Source of the DNA: Moellerella sp963519845
GTDB taxonomy: Bacteria; Pseudomonadota; Gammaproteobacteria; Enterobacterales; Enterobacteriaceae
Length of the DNA stretch: 64,000 bases
Direction of reading: 5' to 3'
Assembly: GCA_963519845.1 (NCBI GenBank)
Contig: CAUQNX010000008.1
Span: forward strand, 1-64,000
A program made the position numbers and the translations under genes. Below are positions 17,863 through 26,346 of this stretch, in pieces. The notes under the pieces were generated by a model. It ran no database searches. It was not told the origin of the DNA and saw nothing but the letters and a program-made list of their open reading frames with translations. Within the stretch, counting starts at the first letter, position 1; the number at the start of each line of letters is the position of its first letter.

Positions 17863-18536
17863 ATTTTTTTAATCAATTTTTCTTTAGTATCTACCCCTAT
17901 ATTGCCGGAACGGTATTTCTCGTGGGCAGCTGGTTGAGATACGACTACGGTCAATATTCGTGGCGAGCAGGCTCGAGCCAAATGCTGGATAAAAAAGGCG
18001 TAAGATTAGCCTCTAACCTCTTTCATATTGGTATTATCGGTGTTTTTGTCGGGCATTTCTTAGGAATGCTGACGCCACATTGGATGTATGAATCATTTCT
18101 TCCAATGCATATAAAGCAGTTAATGGCGATGATTGGCGGTGGCGCGAGTGGTCTTTTGATGTTGATTGGTGGTGTTATGTTGCTTAAACGCCGTTTAACT
18201 AATCCACGCGTCAGAGCAACCTCTAGCATGGGAGATATTTTGATTCTTACCTTGCTGGTGGTGCAGGTGGCTTTAGGTTTGCTGACTATTCCCTTCTCAG
18301 CACAGCATATGGATGGTAGTGAAATGCTGAAGTTGGTGGGCTGGGCACAGTCTGTGGTGACTTTCCAATGGGGGGCTGCTTCTTACCTCGAAGGTGTTGC
18401 CTTGATATTTAAGATCCACCTGGTTTTAGGTATGACCCTATTCTTGATCTTCCCGTTCTGTCGTTTGGTGCATATTTGGAGTGCGCCAGTTGAATATCTG
18501 ACAAGACGTTATCAATTAGTGCGTAATCGTCATTAA
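17859..18536 (+). CDS. narI: Respiratory nitrate reductase gamma subunit
   Basis: Membrane cytochrome b subunit of 225 residues with five predicted helices. Histidines that suit the two haem b ligands are visible in the second helix (LFHIGIIGVFVGHFLGM) and near the C-terminus (KIHLVLGM and RLVHIW). It oxidises quinol at the periplasmic side and passes electrons to NarH. It is last in narGHJI and is followed by a strong terminator. Confidence 0.96.
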   Translation: MNFFNQFFFSIYPYIAGTVFLVGSWLRYDYGQYSWRAGSSQMLDKKGVRLASNLFHIGIIGVFVGHFLGMLTPHWMYESFLPMHIKQLMAMIGGGASGLLMLIGGVMLLKRRLTNPRVRATSSMGDILILTLLVVQVALGLLTIPFSAQHMDGSEMLKLVGWAQSVVTFQWGAASYLEGVALIFKIHLVLGMTLFLIFPFCRLVHIWSAPVEYLTRRYQLVRNRH

Positions 18537-18560
18537 TTCGACGGGTTAAATATTGAGACA

Positions 18561-18601
18561 CAGCGGATAGTCTATTTATATCGACTATCCGCTGATTTTT
18601 T
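18561..18601 (+). terminator. Rho-independent terminator of narGHJI
   Basis: CAGCGGATAGTC (18561-18572) pairs perfectly over twelve bases with GACTATCCGCTG (18583-18594), and a T run follows at 18596-18601. It directly follows narI and faces the convergent yedI-like gene. Confidence 0.93.
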
Positions 18602-18625
18602 GTCTATCGGCTAAATAAGCTTAGA

Positions 18626-19552
18626 TTAATGAGTAGCGACATTTTTCATTTTAACCAATAGCGTCACGGCCATTAGTACTAGAAAACCGCTGATTAAACC
18701 AAAGATCAGATTAAGGATCGTAGGCATAATCAAGAGTAAAGTTGAGCCGATCATAGGGATCAATGAGAGCTGTAGAACGATTGACTCGATAATCTCAAAT
18801 ACTAAATGGAAACCGTGAGTCAATATACCACCCCCGACCATAAACATGGCCGCAGTACCGACGATAGAGAGGGTTTTCATCAAATAAGGTGTCATAGCAA
18901 TAAGCCAATTACCGAAACTAATCAGCAGCTTTGATGTTTTCTTTTGTAGATAGAAGCCCAGATCATCCAGTTTAACGATACCAGCAACCAGCCCATAAAC
19001 ACCAATAGTCATCAGAATGGCGATAGTGGAGAGCACGGCAATCTGATTTACTAAGCTTGTTCCTGCCACTACCCCTAAAGTAATTGCGATAATTTCAGCG
19101 GATAAAACAAAATCGGTGCGCACGGCTCCTTTGATTTTCTGTTTTTCGTAATTGGCAATTTCCGCCGGCTCCATCGCTATTAGGCTGTTATTGTCATCTT
19201 CAGATTTATCATCTTTATGTAAATATTTATGGGCTAATTTTTCTGCGCCCTCATAACAGAGAAAGGCACCGCCGATCATCAGCAGAGGCGTGACAGCCCA
19301 AGGAATAAAGGCACTGATTAATAGTGCGAGGGGAACAAGGATCAACTTATTAATAAAAGAACCCTTGGCAACCGCCCAAACCACGGGGATCTCACGCTCT
19401 GCTCTGACGCCAGTAACTTGCTGCGCATTCAGCGCCAAATCATCACCTAATACGCCCGCTGTCTTTTTAGCGGCAAGCTTTGTCATGACGGCGACATCAT
19501 CTAAAACGGCAGCAATATCATCTAATAATGTCAGTAAGCTACTTCCTGCCAC
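18626..19552 (-). CDS. yedI: DUF808 family inner membrane protein (YedI-like)
   Basis: Membrane protein of 308 residues with the YedI start AGSSLLTLLDDIA, the conserved AKKTAGVLGDDLALNAQQV segment (about residues 27-45), and several hydrophobic helices in the remainder. The GTG at 19552 is preferred because AGAGG lies eight bases upstream and the protein then begins like E. coli YedI; a TTG at 19576 would add eight unsupported residues. Function is unknown in the whole family. It is convergent with narI and divergent from the glycosyltransferase gene. Confidence 0.85.
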   Translation of the reverse strand: MAGSSLLTLLDDIAAVLDDVAVMTKLAAKKTAGVLGDDLALNAQQVTGVRAEREIPVVWAVAKGSFINKLILVPLALLISAFIPWAVTPLLMIGGAFLCYEGAEKLAHKYLHKDDKSEDDNNSLIAMEPAEIANYEKQKIKGAVRTDFVLSAEIIAITLGVVAGTSLVNQIAVLSTIAILMTIGVYGLVAGIVKLDDLGFYLQKKTSKLLISFGNWLIAMTPYLMKTLSIVGTAAMFMVGGGILTHGFHLVFEIIESIVLQLSLIPMIGSTLLLIMPTILNLIFGLISGFLVLMAVTLLVKMKNVATH

Positions 19553-19778
19553 GTTAATTTCCTCTGTGTTAATCAATAAAGATAAAAAGATTTCAAGTAT
19601 CTAACGGCGCATTCTGACTGAAAAAAGGCCAGTGGAAAATAAAATTTAGCCTCAGATCACAATATTTACAAATAGTAAGATGATGATTTTTGGTTTTGTT
19701 TACTTGCTATTCGCCTTACACTAATAAGATATATGGAAAATAGCCCTTAAGAAGATCCTCGTTTATAAGGTTTACAAA

Positions 19779-20762
19779 ATGCCCTCTCAACCTGTACTGA
19801 GTATTGTTGCCGCTGTTTATAATGGCGAAAAATTTTTAGTTCCTTTTTTTGATAGTTTATTGGCTCAGCAGCTCGAAAATTGGGAACTTATTTTAGTTAA
19901 TGATGGCTCAACGGATAACAGTAATGCCATTATTGAACAATATGCGCAAAAATTTACCCATTTCAAGGTGCTGCATCAGGAAAATCAGGGCGTCTCAGTC
20001 GCTCGTAATACTGGAATGGTCGAAGCAACAGGGCGTTATATTACTTTTCCCGATATTGATGATGTTCTCCATCCTGGTATGTATAACCGATTATTGGAAA
20101 TTGCGCTGGCGGGTGAGTTAGATGTTGCCACCTGTAATGGCACTTATGTTTATACTAATGGTGATGCTTCAAAAGCTATTTTCCCACCGAATAAAGTGAC
20201 TTCAACTGGTGTAATGTCAGGTCCAGCTTGGTTACAGATGGGGTTAAGTTCAAAAAAATTCCTCCACGTCACTTGGTTGAATCTCTATAAGCTCGATTTT
20301 ATTCGTCAAAATCAATTTACTTTTGAGCCGAAGTTACATCATCAAGATATTCCTTGGACGACCGAAGTCTTATTGGCGGCAAAGCGGGTGCAATTTATTA
20401 ATGAACAGTTTTACGATTACTTGATTCACAATCAGTCCGTCTCACACTCGCTACAAGGTGATGAAAGACGAATTCGTAAGATCAATACCTATCTGAAAAT
20501 TATCGATATGCTATTAGATATTTATCGTCGTTATCCCGCCGAAGTCAAGCAAGCACCTGCCTGCTTATGGCAAGTGGGTAAAGAGGGGCTCGGCGTTGTA
20601 TTATCGATTATGTCTATTGAATCGCCAGAAACTAAACGTCAGATGGCGACAATGTTTTTTGATAAGGGGTATTGGGGGATTGTTTGGTCTCATGCAACCA
20701 GTATTAAGCTGCGCTGGCGTTTGATCCGCCGCTATTCTCGCTTAAAAGCACTAACCAAATAG
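19779..20762 (+). CDS. Family 2 glycosyltransferase
   Basis: Protein of 327 residues with a GT-A fold N-terminus: LSIVAAVYNGEKFL, LVNDGSTDNS (nucleotide-sugar binding), NQGVSVARNTG, and a DIDD metal-binding DxD-type motif near residue 93. The C-terminal 100 residues are basic and helical, suggesting membrane association. It would add a sugar to a surface glycan such as LPS core, but it is a single gene with no neighbouring polysaccharide cluster, so the acceptor cannot be inferred. Confidence 0.85.
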   Translation: MPSQPVLSIVAAVYNGEKFLVPFFDSLLAQQLENWELILVNDGSTDNSNAIIEQYAQKFTHFKVLHQENQGVSVARNTGMVEATGRYITFPDIDDVLHPGMYNRLLEIALAGELDVATCNGTYVYTNGDASKAIFPPNKVTSTGVMSGPAWLQMGLSSKKFLHVTWLNLYKLDFIRQNQFTFEPKLHHQDIPWTTEVLLAAKRVQFINEQFYDYLIHNQSVSHSLQGDERRIRKINTYLKIIDMLLDIYRRYPAEVKQAPACLWQVGKEGLGVVLSIMSIESPETKRQMATMFFDKGYWGIVWSHATSIKLRWRLIRRYSRLKALTK

Positions 20763-20772
20763 TTAAAATGTA

Positions 20773-20800
20773 AAAAGCACCCTGAGTTAAGGGTGCTTTT
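20773..20800. terminator. Bidirectional terminator
   Basis: AAAAGCACCCT (20773-20783), loop GAGTTA, AGGGTGCTTTT (20790-20800): an eleven-pair perfect stem with A and T tails on opposite ends. It lies between the convergent glycosyltransferase and DUF1471 genes and can end both transcripts. Confidence 0.92.
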
Positions 20801-20809
20801 CTAAAGCTA

Positions 20810-21031
20810 TTACTTATTTTTCACTTTAGCACTAACTCGTGTGAAATTCTCGCCGCCAGCAGATGTGATTTTAACAATTTCTAGATTCTGTTTTTCAGCT
20901 TTTGCTGCGAGTGACTTAATTGCATCATTAATACTAATTCCTGATGCAGTTAAAGTATCAGTCGCAGAAAATGCAGTTACAGAAACAGATAATAGCGCAG
21001 CCGAGAGTAAAATTGATTTCATCTTATTCAT
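20810..21031 (-). CDS. DUF1471 (YdgH/BhsA/McbA-like) small periplasmic protein
   Basis: Protein of 73 residues with an N-terminal signal peptide (MNKMKSILLSAALLSVSVTAFS, cleaved near ATA) and a mature domain of about 50 residues with the DUF1471 pattern (LTASGISINDAIKSLAAKA, then a strand ending RVSAKVKN). Family members are envelope proteins linked to stress and biofilm; the specific role here is unknown. AAGGAA lies six bases before the ATG. Confidence 0.8.
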   Translation of the reverse strand: MNKMKSILLSAALLSVSVTAFSATDTLTASGISINDAIKSLAAKAEKQNLEIVKITSAGGENFTRVSAKVKNK

Positions 21032-21301
21032 ATTAAATTCCTTTATTTATTATTAGTTAGTTAAATTGATAACTTAAATATATAATAACAGGCAGATAGT
21101 AACTCTATGTCATCATCGTGAATTTAATGATAAATATATGTATAGTTTATTGGGTAGATGTAACAAGATGGGACAATTTGCTTGTTGAGTTATTGTTCAC
21201 ATCTTCACGTCATTTGTGATTCTGTTATGTGCGCGGCTTATGTAGAGCGGAAAAATCAGCTATATTATCCATTAATTGTTATCCACCTAGAAAGAATGAC
21301 T

Positions 21302-22501
21302 ATGATTATCAAACCTAAAATTCGTGGTTTTATTTGTACTACTGCTCACCCAGTTGGCTGTGAAGCGAATGTCCGTGAACAGATCGCTTATGTTAAATCA
21401 CAGGGTGAGCTAAAAAGCGGGCCTAAAAAAGTATTAGTGATTGGCGCATCAACAGGTTATGGACTCGCATCTCGTATCAATGCCGCATTCGGTAGTGGTG
21501 CAGCGACTATCGGCGTCTTTTTCGAAAAGCCTGGTAGTGAAAATAAAACGGGCTCAGCGGGATGGTATAACTCCGCCGGTTTTGACAAGGCAGCGAAAGA
21601 AGAAGGCCTGTATGCGAAAAGCATTAATGGCGATGCTTTCTCTAACGAATGCCGTCAGACCGTGATTGATCTTATCAAACAGGATCTTGGACAAGTTGAT
21701 ATGGTAGTTTACTCATTGGCTTCACCAGTGCGTAAAATGCCAGAGACGGGTGAAGTGATCCGTTCCGCATTGAAACCAATAGGTGAACCCTACAAATCTG
21801 TTGCTCTTGATACCAGTAAAGATATTTTGGTTGAAGCTGTGGTTGAGCCAGCAAACGATCAAGAAATTGCTGATACTATTAAAGTTATGGGTGGCGAAGA
21901 CTGGCAACTGTGGATGGATGCGCTGGCTGATGCAGGCGTACTGGCAGATAATGCACAAGCGGTTGCTTACTCTTATATAGGTACTGATCTGACTTGGCCT
22001 ATTTACTGGCACGGTACTCTAGGTAAAGCGAAAGAAGATCTGGATCGTGCAGCTAATGCGATCAATGAGAAAATGAAAGCCAAAGGTGGAGCAGCTTATG
22101 TTGCTGTACTGAAATCCGTTGTAACTCAAGCTTCTTCCGCTATTCCTGTTATGCCTTTATATATCTCTATTGTGTTTAAAATCATGAAAGAGAAGGGTAT
22201 TCATGAAGGTTGTATCGAGCAGATCCAACGTCTTTTCGCGACCAAATTGTACAATAACAGCAAACCAGAGACTGACGATAAAAACCGTCTCCGTTTAGAT
22301 GACTGGGAATTGCGTGATGATGTTCAGAGCACCTGCCGTGAAATCTGGGCTCAAATTAATGATAGCAATATCAATGAAGAAACCGATTATCAGGGCTATA
22401 AAGCAGAATTCCTGCGCCTGTTTGGTTTTGGCTTAACTGGCGTTGATTATGATGCAGATGTTAGTGGTGAAGTTGAGTTTGAAGTCAAAACATTAGCTTA
22501 A
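21302..22501 (+). CDS. fabV: Enoyl-ACP/trans-2-enoyl-CoA reductase FabV
   Basis: NADH-dependent reductase of 399 residues that completes each fatty acid elongation cycle. It begins with the family signature MIIKPKIRGFICTTAHP, has the nucleotide-binding motif GASTGYGLASR (about residues 48-58), and carries the Tyr-X8-Lys active-site region in YIGTDLTWPIYWHGTLGKAK. The ATG at 21302 was chosen by this conserved start; a longer frame from 21182 adds unrelated residues. FabV is associated with tolerance to triclosan. It stands alone with its own terminator. Confidence 0.95.
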   Translation: MIIKPKIRGFICTTAHPVGCEANVREQIAYVKSQGELKSGPKKVLVIGASTGYGLASRINAAFGSGAATIGVFFEKPGSENKTGSAGWYNSAGFDKAAKEEGLYAKSINGDAFSNECRQTVIDLIKQDLGQVDMVVYSLASPVRKMPETGEVIRSALKPIGEPYKSVALDTSKDILVEAVVEPANDQEIADTIKVMGGEDWQLWMDALADAGVLADNAQAVAYSYIGTDLTWPIYWHGTLGKAKEDLDRAANAINEKMKAKGGAAYVAVLKSVVTQASSAIPVMPLYISIVFKIMKEKGIHEGCIEQIQRLFATKLYNNSKPETDDKNRLRLDDWELRDDVQSTCREIWAQINDSNINEETDYQGYKAEFLRLFGFGLTGVDYDADVSGEVEFEVKTLA

Positions 22502-22524
22502 TCGACTGAATATTGAGTACTAAC

Positions 22525-22554
22525 CCGAGTGGCGGATCGTCATTCGGTTTTTTT
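22525..22554 (+). terminator. Terminator after fabV
   Basis: CCGAGTG (22525-22531) pairs with CATTCGG (22541-22547), one G-U pair included, followed by seven T residues (22548-22554). Confidence 0.8.
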
Positions 22555-22577
22555 ACAGCTCAGGAAACCAAATAAAG

Positions 22578-24134
22578 ATGCCTTTTATGAGTAATACCAT
22601 CTTACTGTCTTCAATGGCGGCGAATACCTGTCTTAGTATTGATAAGAATAGGCCAATAATAGAAGGAACTTATAATCAGCAGGGAAGAGCTTATATTAGT
22701 GTGCAAATCTCCGCTAAAGATTACATCAATTATACTGCTGAAGGTGTTAATGAGATGTGGTTATTGGATGCACAAGAGCAGCCGATACGACAACTGATTG
22801 AAATCAATCGCGCTACAGCTAAACAATCAAGCTCATTCATCGTACCTACTTCTGGTCAGTATCAGCTAAATTTGCTGGGCCAAGCTGGAAAAACGTGGAA
22901 AATACAATTTGAGTTTTTGCCTTATCAGCCTTTGGATATTCAAGGAAAAGAGGAATTGAGTAGCCCTCTGCTACAACAGCTAGCAAAATCCTTGCTTCAA
23001 GCGGATTCAACCGAGGCATTTTGGTATAGAATCGAGCAGATCGGCACGCCTCTGGTAGAGCCACATGCTGATCATGAAAAGAAAGTGACATTTTTATGGC
23101 GTGGTGCTCAGAACAATAGCTACATTTTAGGCGCTCCCTCGGGAAATCATGAGCCTATGTCACGCCTAGGTGGCTCTGATGTCTGGTATCGCACCTTTAT
23201 TGTACCCGATGACACATTACTGCAATATAAGTTAGCGCCCGATATTCCTGAAGTGAAAGCGGGTGGTTTTGCCCAACGCAGAGCGATTCTAACGACAGCA
23301 CAGGCCGATCCCTTTAATCCTCAACTGATACCCTATAAAAAATCAGACCCTTATAACTATTTTTCACTGCTCTCTTTATCGCCACAGAGCAGAAAGTGTC
23401 ATTTCGAGGAAATTATTGATTATGAGATCAAGGGAAAGATCGACGTATTTCAATATGCGAGTGAGATCCTCGGCAATCAACGTGAAATTACGGTTTACAC
23501 TCCTGCGGTGAAAATGACGGAAGCCGCTATGTTGATCTTGCTTGATGGCCAAACTTATCGTCATGCTTATTTGATGGATCATTTTTTTGATCAGTGGATG
23601 ACATCGGGCGAATTACCTCCTATGTACGTGGTTTTTATTGATAGTATCAGTGGTGAGCAGCGTGGAAAAGAGTTACCCCCAAATGGGTTATTTCCACAGT
23701 TTCTAGCCGAAGAGCTATTGCCGTCACTTAAGCAGAAAGGTTATCAAGCCAGCGCACAGCGAACGATTATTGCAGGTTCAAGCTATGGAGGATTAGCGGC
23801 GACCTGGAATGGATTACAGCATCCTGAGCTGTTTGCTAATGTGCTGAGTATGTCGGGCTCCTATTGGTGGTCACCAGAGGGAGAAGAGTCTGAGTGGCTG
23901 TTAAGAAAAATAGCCGAAGAAGATAAACAACCACTGCGCTTTTATTTACAGGCGGGATTATTTGAAAAGTACGGCAATGCAGGCGGTATTATTAATAATC
24001 ATCACCATTTAAGTAAAGTGCTAGAACAAAAAGAATATCCTTTTGATAAAAAACAACTTTCTAGCGGACATGACTATATCTCATGGTGTGAAACCCTTTA
24101 TGAAGGAGTCCGTAAGCTCAGTTCTTACTGGTAA
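22578..24134 (+). CDS. Enterochelin esterase-like protein (Fes family)
   Basis: Protein of 518 residues, longer than the roughly 400 of E. coli Fes. The C-terminal half is an esterase-D-type alpha/beta hydrolase with nucleophile elbow GSSYGG (about residue 399), the LLDGQTYRH segment and catalytic His in SGHDYISW (about 496). The middle has the Fes N-terminal domain pattern (FLWRGA, VWYRTF). An additional region of about 110 residues precedes it. Fes hydrolyses ferric-siderophore trilactones in the cytoplasm; no signal peptide is obvious. No siderophore synthesis or uptake gene is adjacent and no Fur box was found directly upstream, so the substrate is uncertain. Confidence 0.8.
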   Translation: MPFMSNTILLSSMAANTCLSIDKNRPIIEGTYNQQGRAYISVQISAKDYINYTAEGVNEMWLLDAQEQPIRQLIEINRATAKQSSSFIVPTSGQYQLNLLGQAGKTWKIQFEFLPYQPLDIQGKEELSSPLLQQLAKSLLQADSTEAFWYRIEQIGTPLVEPHADHEKKVTFLWRGAQNNSYILGAPSGNHEPMSRLGGSDVWYRTFIVPDDTLLQYKLAPDIPEVKAGGFAQRRAILTTAQADPFNPQLIPYKKSDPYNYFSLLSLSPQSRKCHFEEIIDYEIKGKIDVFQYASEILGNQREITVYTPAVKMTEAAMLILLDGQTYRHAYLMDHFFDQWMTSGELPPMYVVFIDSISGEQRGKELPPNGLFPQFLAEELLPSLKQKGYQASAQRTIIAGSSYGGLAATWNGLQHPELFANVLSMSGSYWWSPEGEESEWLLRKIAEEDKQPLRFYLQAGLFEKYGNAGGIINNHHHLSKVLEQKEYPFDKKQLSSGHDYISWCETLYEGVRKLSSYW

Positions 24135-24240
24135 TAACCGCTATTTTCCCCGTATTAGCCCATCATTATTTCAGGGTACAAAGATTTTCGCGTCCTGAGT
24201 TATTGCAATCTTTATGACATTTCTTTTTTCCTACATAAAT

Positions 24241-24274
24241 AGTTCATCTAACTGTCACCTTACTCCACTAGGAT
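24241..24274 (+). promoter_or_regulatory. Pho box and promoter of phoA
   Basis: AGTTCAT (24241-24247), four bases, CTGTCAC (24252-24258) resembles the PhoB tandem repeat CTGTCAT-N4-CTGTCAC; the second half is near-perfect and the first matches four of seven. A -10-like TAGGAT begins 11 bases after the box (24269-24274), the spacing of PhoB-activated promoters, where PhoB replaces a -35 element. Confidence 0.65.
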
Positions 24275-24336
24275 AAGTGCAAATTGATTCAAAGCTCCAT
24301 TTAAATGAACATCTTACTCTTGGCAAGGAAATGATT

Positions 24337-25770
24337 ATGATTGGAAATTGCATGAAGTCTGTTCTCGCTGTTGCTGTCACCTCAATTCTATTTGGTGCTG
24401 CTGTACCAGCCGTCGCTGCAACAAATACCGATGTATTGGCTCAAGATAGAAAAGCTCAGGGAGATATCACGCAATTTGGTGGTGCTCGTCGATTATCGCA
24501 AGAACAAACAGAAGCCATGAAATCGGCTTTAACAAATACTAAAGCGAAAAATGTGATTTTATTTATCGGCGACGGAATGGGTGATTCTGAAATTACTGTA
24601 GCGCGTAACTATGCAGAAGGTGCGGGCGGTTTCTTTAAAGGGATTGATGCACTGCCGATTACCGGACAGTATACTCACTATGCCTTAAACAAAGATAGCA
24701 AAAAACCTGAGTATGTCACTGACTCTGCGGCATCAGCCACCGCTTGGTCTTCAGGCGTTAAGACCTACAATGGTGCACTCGGCATTGATGTGTACGGTAA
24801 AGATTTTGATACGCTACTTGAGATTGCTAAACGCAATGGCAAAGCTACAGGTAACGTGACTACATCAGAAATTCAAGATGCAACGCCTGCGGCACAATTT
24901 TCTCACGTTAGTGGCCGTAAATGTTATGGGCCAGAAGAGACAAGCGCCAAATGTTCAACTAACGCCTTAGAAAACGGCGGTCGTGGCTCTATTTCAGAGC
25001 AACTGCTAGTTACCCGTGCGGATGTGACATTAGGTGGCGGTGCGAAGAGCTTTAAACAAGAAGCTAAAGCCGGTGATTATAAAGGAAAAACGCTTGATCA
25101 ACAGGCGATTGATCGCGGCTATCAAGTCGTTCGTGATGCTAAATCATTGGATGCTATCACCATCGCTAATCAAGACAAACCTGTTTTAGGTTTGTTCAGT
25201 GACGGCAATATGGCGGTTGCATGGGAAGGCCCTAAAGCGGTTTATCAGGGTAACCTGAAAAATCAACCTCTTGAGTGCAAACCTAATGCTAAGTTAGATC
25301 CAAATGCGCCAACATTGGCTCAAATGACAGATAAAGCGATAAATTTACTTGAGGGTAATGAAAACGGCTTCTTCTTGCAGGTGGAAAGTGCTTCCATTGA
25401 TAAACAAGACCATAATGCTAATCCATGTGGCCAAATTGGTGAGACAGTCGCACTAGACCAAGCTGTTCAAGTTGGACTGGATTTTGCCAAGAAAAATGGT
25501 GATACCCTAGTTATTGTTACTGCTGACCATGCTCACTCTAGCCAAATCATCGGCGAAGATGTGAAATCAAGTGGCCTAACGCAAGCTCTGATCACCAAAG
25601 ATGGCGCAGTGATGGTGGTTAACTATGGTAACTCTGAAGAGGAATCACAAGAGCATACCGGCTCTCAGTTGCGCGTAGCAGCTTATGGCCCTCATGCAGC
25701 TAACGTAATGGGTCTGACAGACCAAACCGATTTATTCTTTACCATGCGCGATGCGATGGGACTGAAATAA
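24337..25770 (+). CDS. phoA: Alkaline phosphatase PhoA
   Basis: Periplasmic phosphomonoesterase of 477 residues with a Sec signal peptide cleaved after AVA. Metal- and substrate-binding motifs are intact: IGDGMGDSE, the nucleophile Ser in TDSAASATAW, the Zn-site motif ESASIDKQDH and TADHAHSS. The ATG at 24337 follows AAGGAA at 24325-24330; the in-frame ATG at 24331 touches that site and the longer frame from 24277 lacks support. It releases phosphate under starvation, consistent with the Pho box upstream and with the Na/Pi cotransporter gene downstream. Confidence 0.95.
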   Translation: MIGNCMKSVLAVAVTSILFGAAVPAVAATNTDVLAQDRKAQGDITQFGGARRLSQEQTEAMKSALTNTKAKNVILFIGDGMGDSEITVARNYAEGAGGFFKGIDALPITGQYTHYALNKDSKKPEYVTDSAASATAWSSGVKTYNGALGIDVYGKDFDTLLEIAKRNGKATGNVTTSEIQDATPAAQFSHVSGRKCYGPEETSAKCSTNALENGGRGSISEQLLVTRADVTLGGGAKSFKQEAKAGDYKGKTLDQQAIDRGYQVVRDAKSLDAITIANQDKPVLGLFSDGNMAVAWEGPKAVYQGNLKNQPLECKPNAKLDPNAPTLAQMTDKAINLLEGNENGFFLQVESASIDKQDHNANPCGQIGETVALDQAVQVGLDFAKKNGDTLVIVTADHAHSSQIIGEDVKSSGLTQALITKDGAVMVVNYGNSEEESQEHTGSQLRVAAYGPHAANVMGLTDQTDLFFTMRDAMGLK

Positions 25771-25789
25771 TAGACCAACCCAGTAAGAT

Positions 25790-25826
25790 AAATCACCTCT
25801 GGCAGGAAGCTGGGGGTGATTTTTTA
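25790..25826 (+). terminator. Terminator after phoA
   Basis: AAATCACCTC (25790-25799) pairs with GGGGTGATTT (25813-25822), one G-U included, continuing into a T run. Confidence 0.85.
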
Positions 25827-26346
25827 TTTGTTGAAGAAAATGATATTTACTTCTCTATTCTAATGTCTTATTCCTAATAATAGTGATTTACATTAATTCT
25901 TAGTTCATTGCCATATTAAAAAAATTACGCTCTAAATATAAATAGAAAAACAACTAAAATCACTTTTTTAATTGGGGTATTTTCAATGTTCGATGGTATC
26001 TTATTTTAATCTTGATAACGGAATGTAATTAAATTTTATAAAATTAGAGTGTGCTTAAATTAACATTAACTTTATTGCTTTTTTTTTGAATTTATCTATT
26101 TCTGCACAATATCCCTCGATATCGTCAGTACACTTGGCTTTCATCGTCGATTAAAATAGCCCTATTGAATATATCAACTCAACGCATTGAAAAATAACTA
26201 TTATAAAAATAAAAAAATAAATGTATGATAAGTACTCATTTAGCTTACTCTTTTTGCCGTTGTATCATCTCTATATAGCTATTTTTACAGCTTGTTGATC
26301 AACAACTCGGGTTTTTGACGCAAGGGAAATCGATACTAGGATATCA
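25827..26346. other. AT-rich intergenic region before yjbB
   Basis: About 520 bases with no gene on either strand. It must contain the yjbB promoter. A second Pho box was looked for and not found. A short palindrome TTGTTGATCAACAA (26292-26305) lies 41 bases before the yjbB start. Confidence 0.5.

Noticed and set aside
26292..26305. Operator palindrome TTGTTGATCAACAA before yjbB
   Set aside because: A good palindrome, but too short and AT-rich to assign to any regulator; recorded only as part of the intergenic note.
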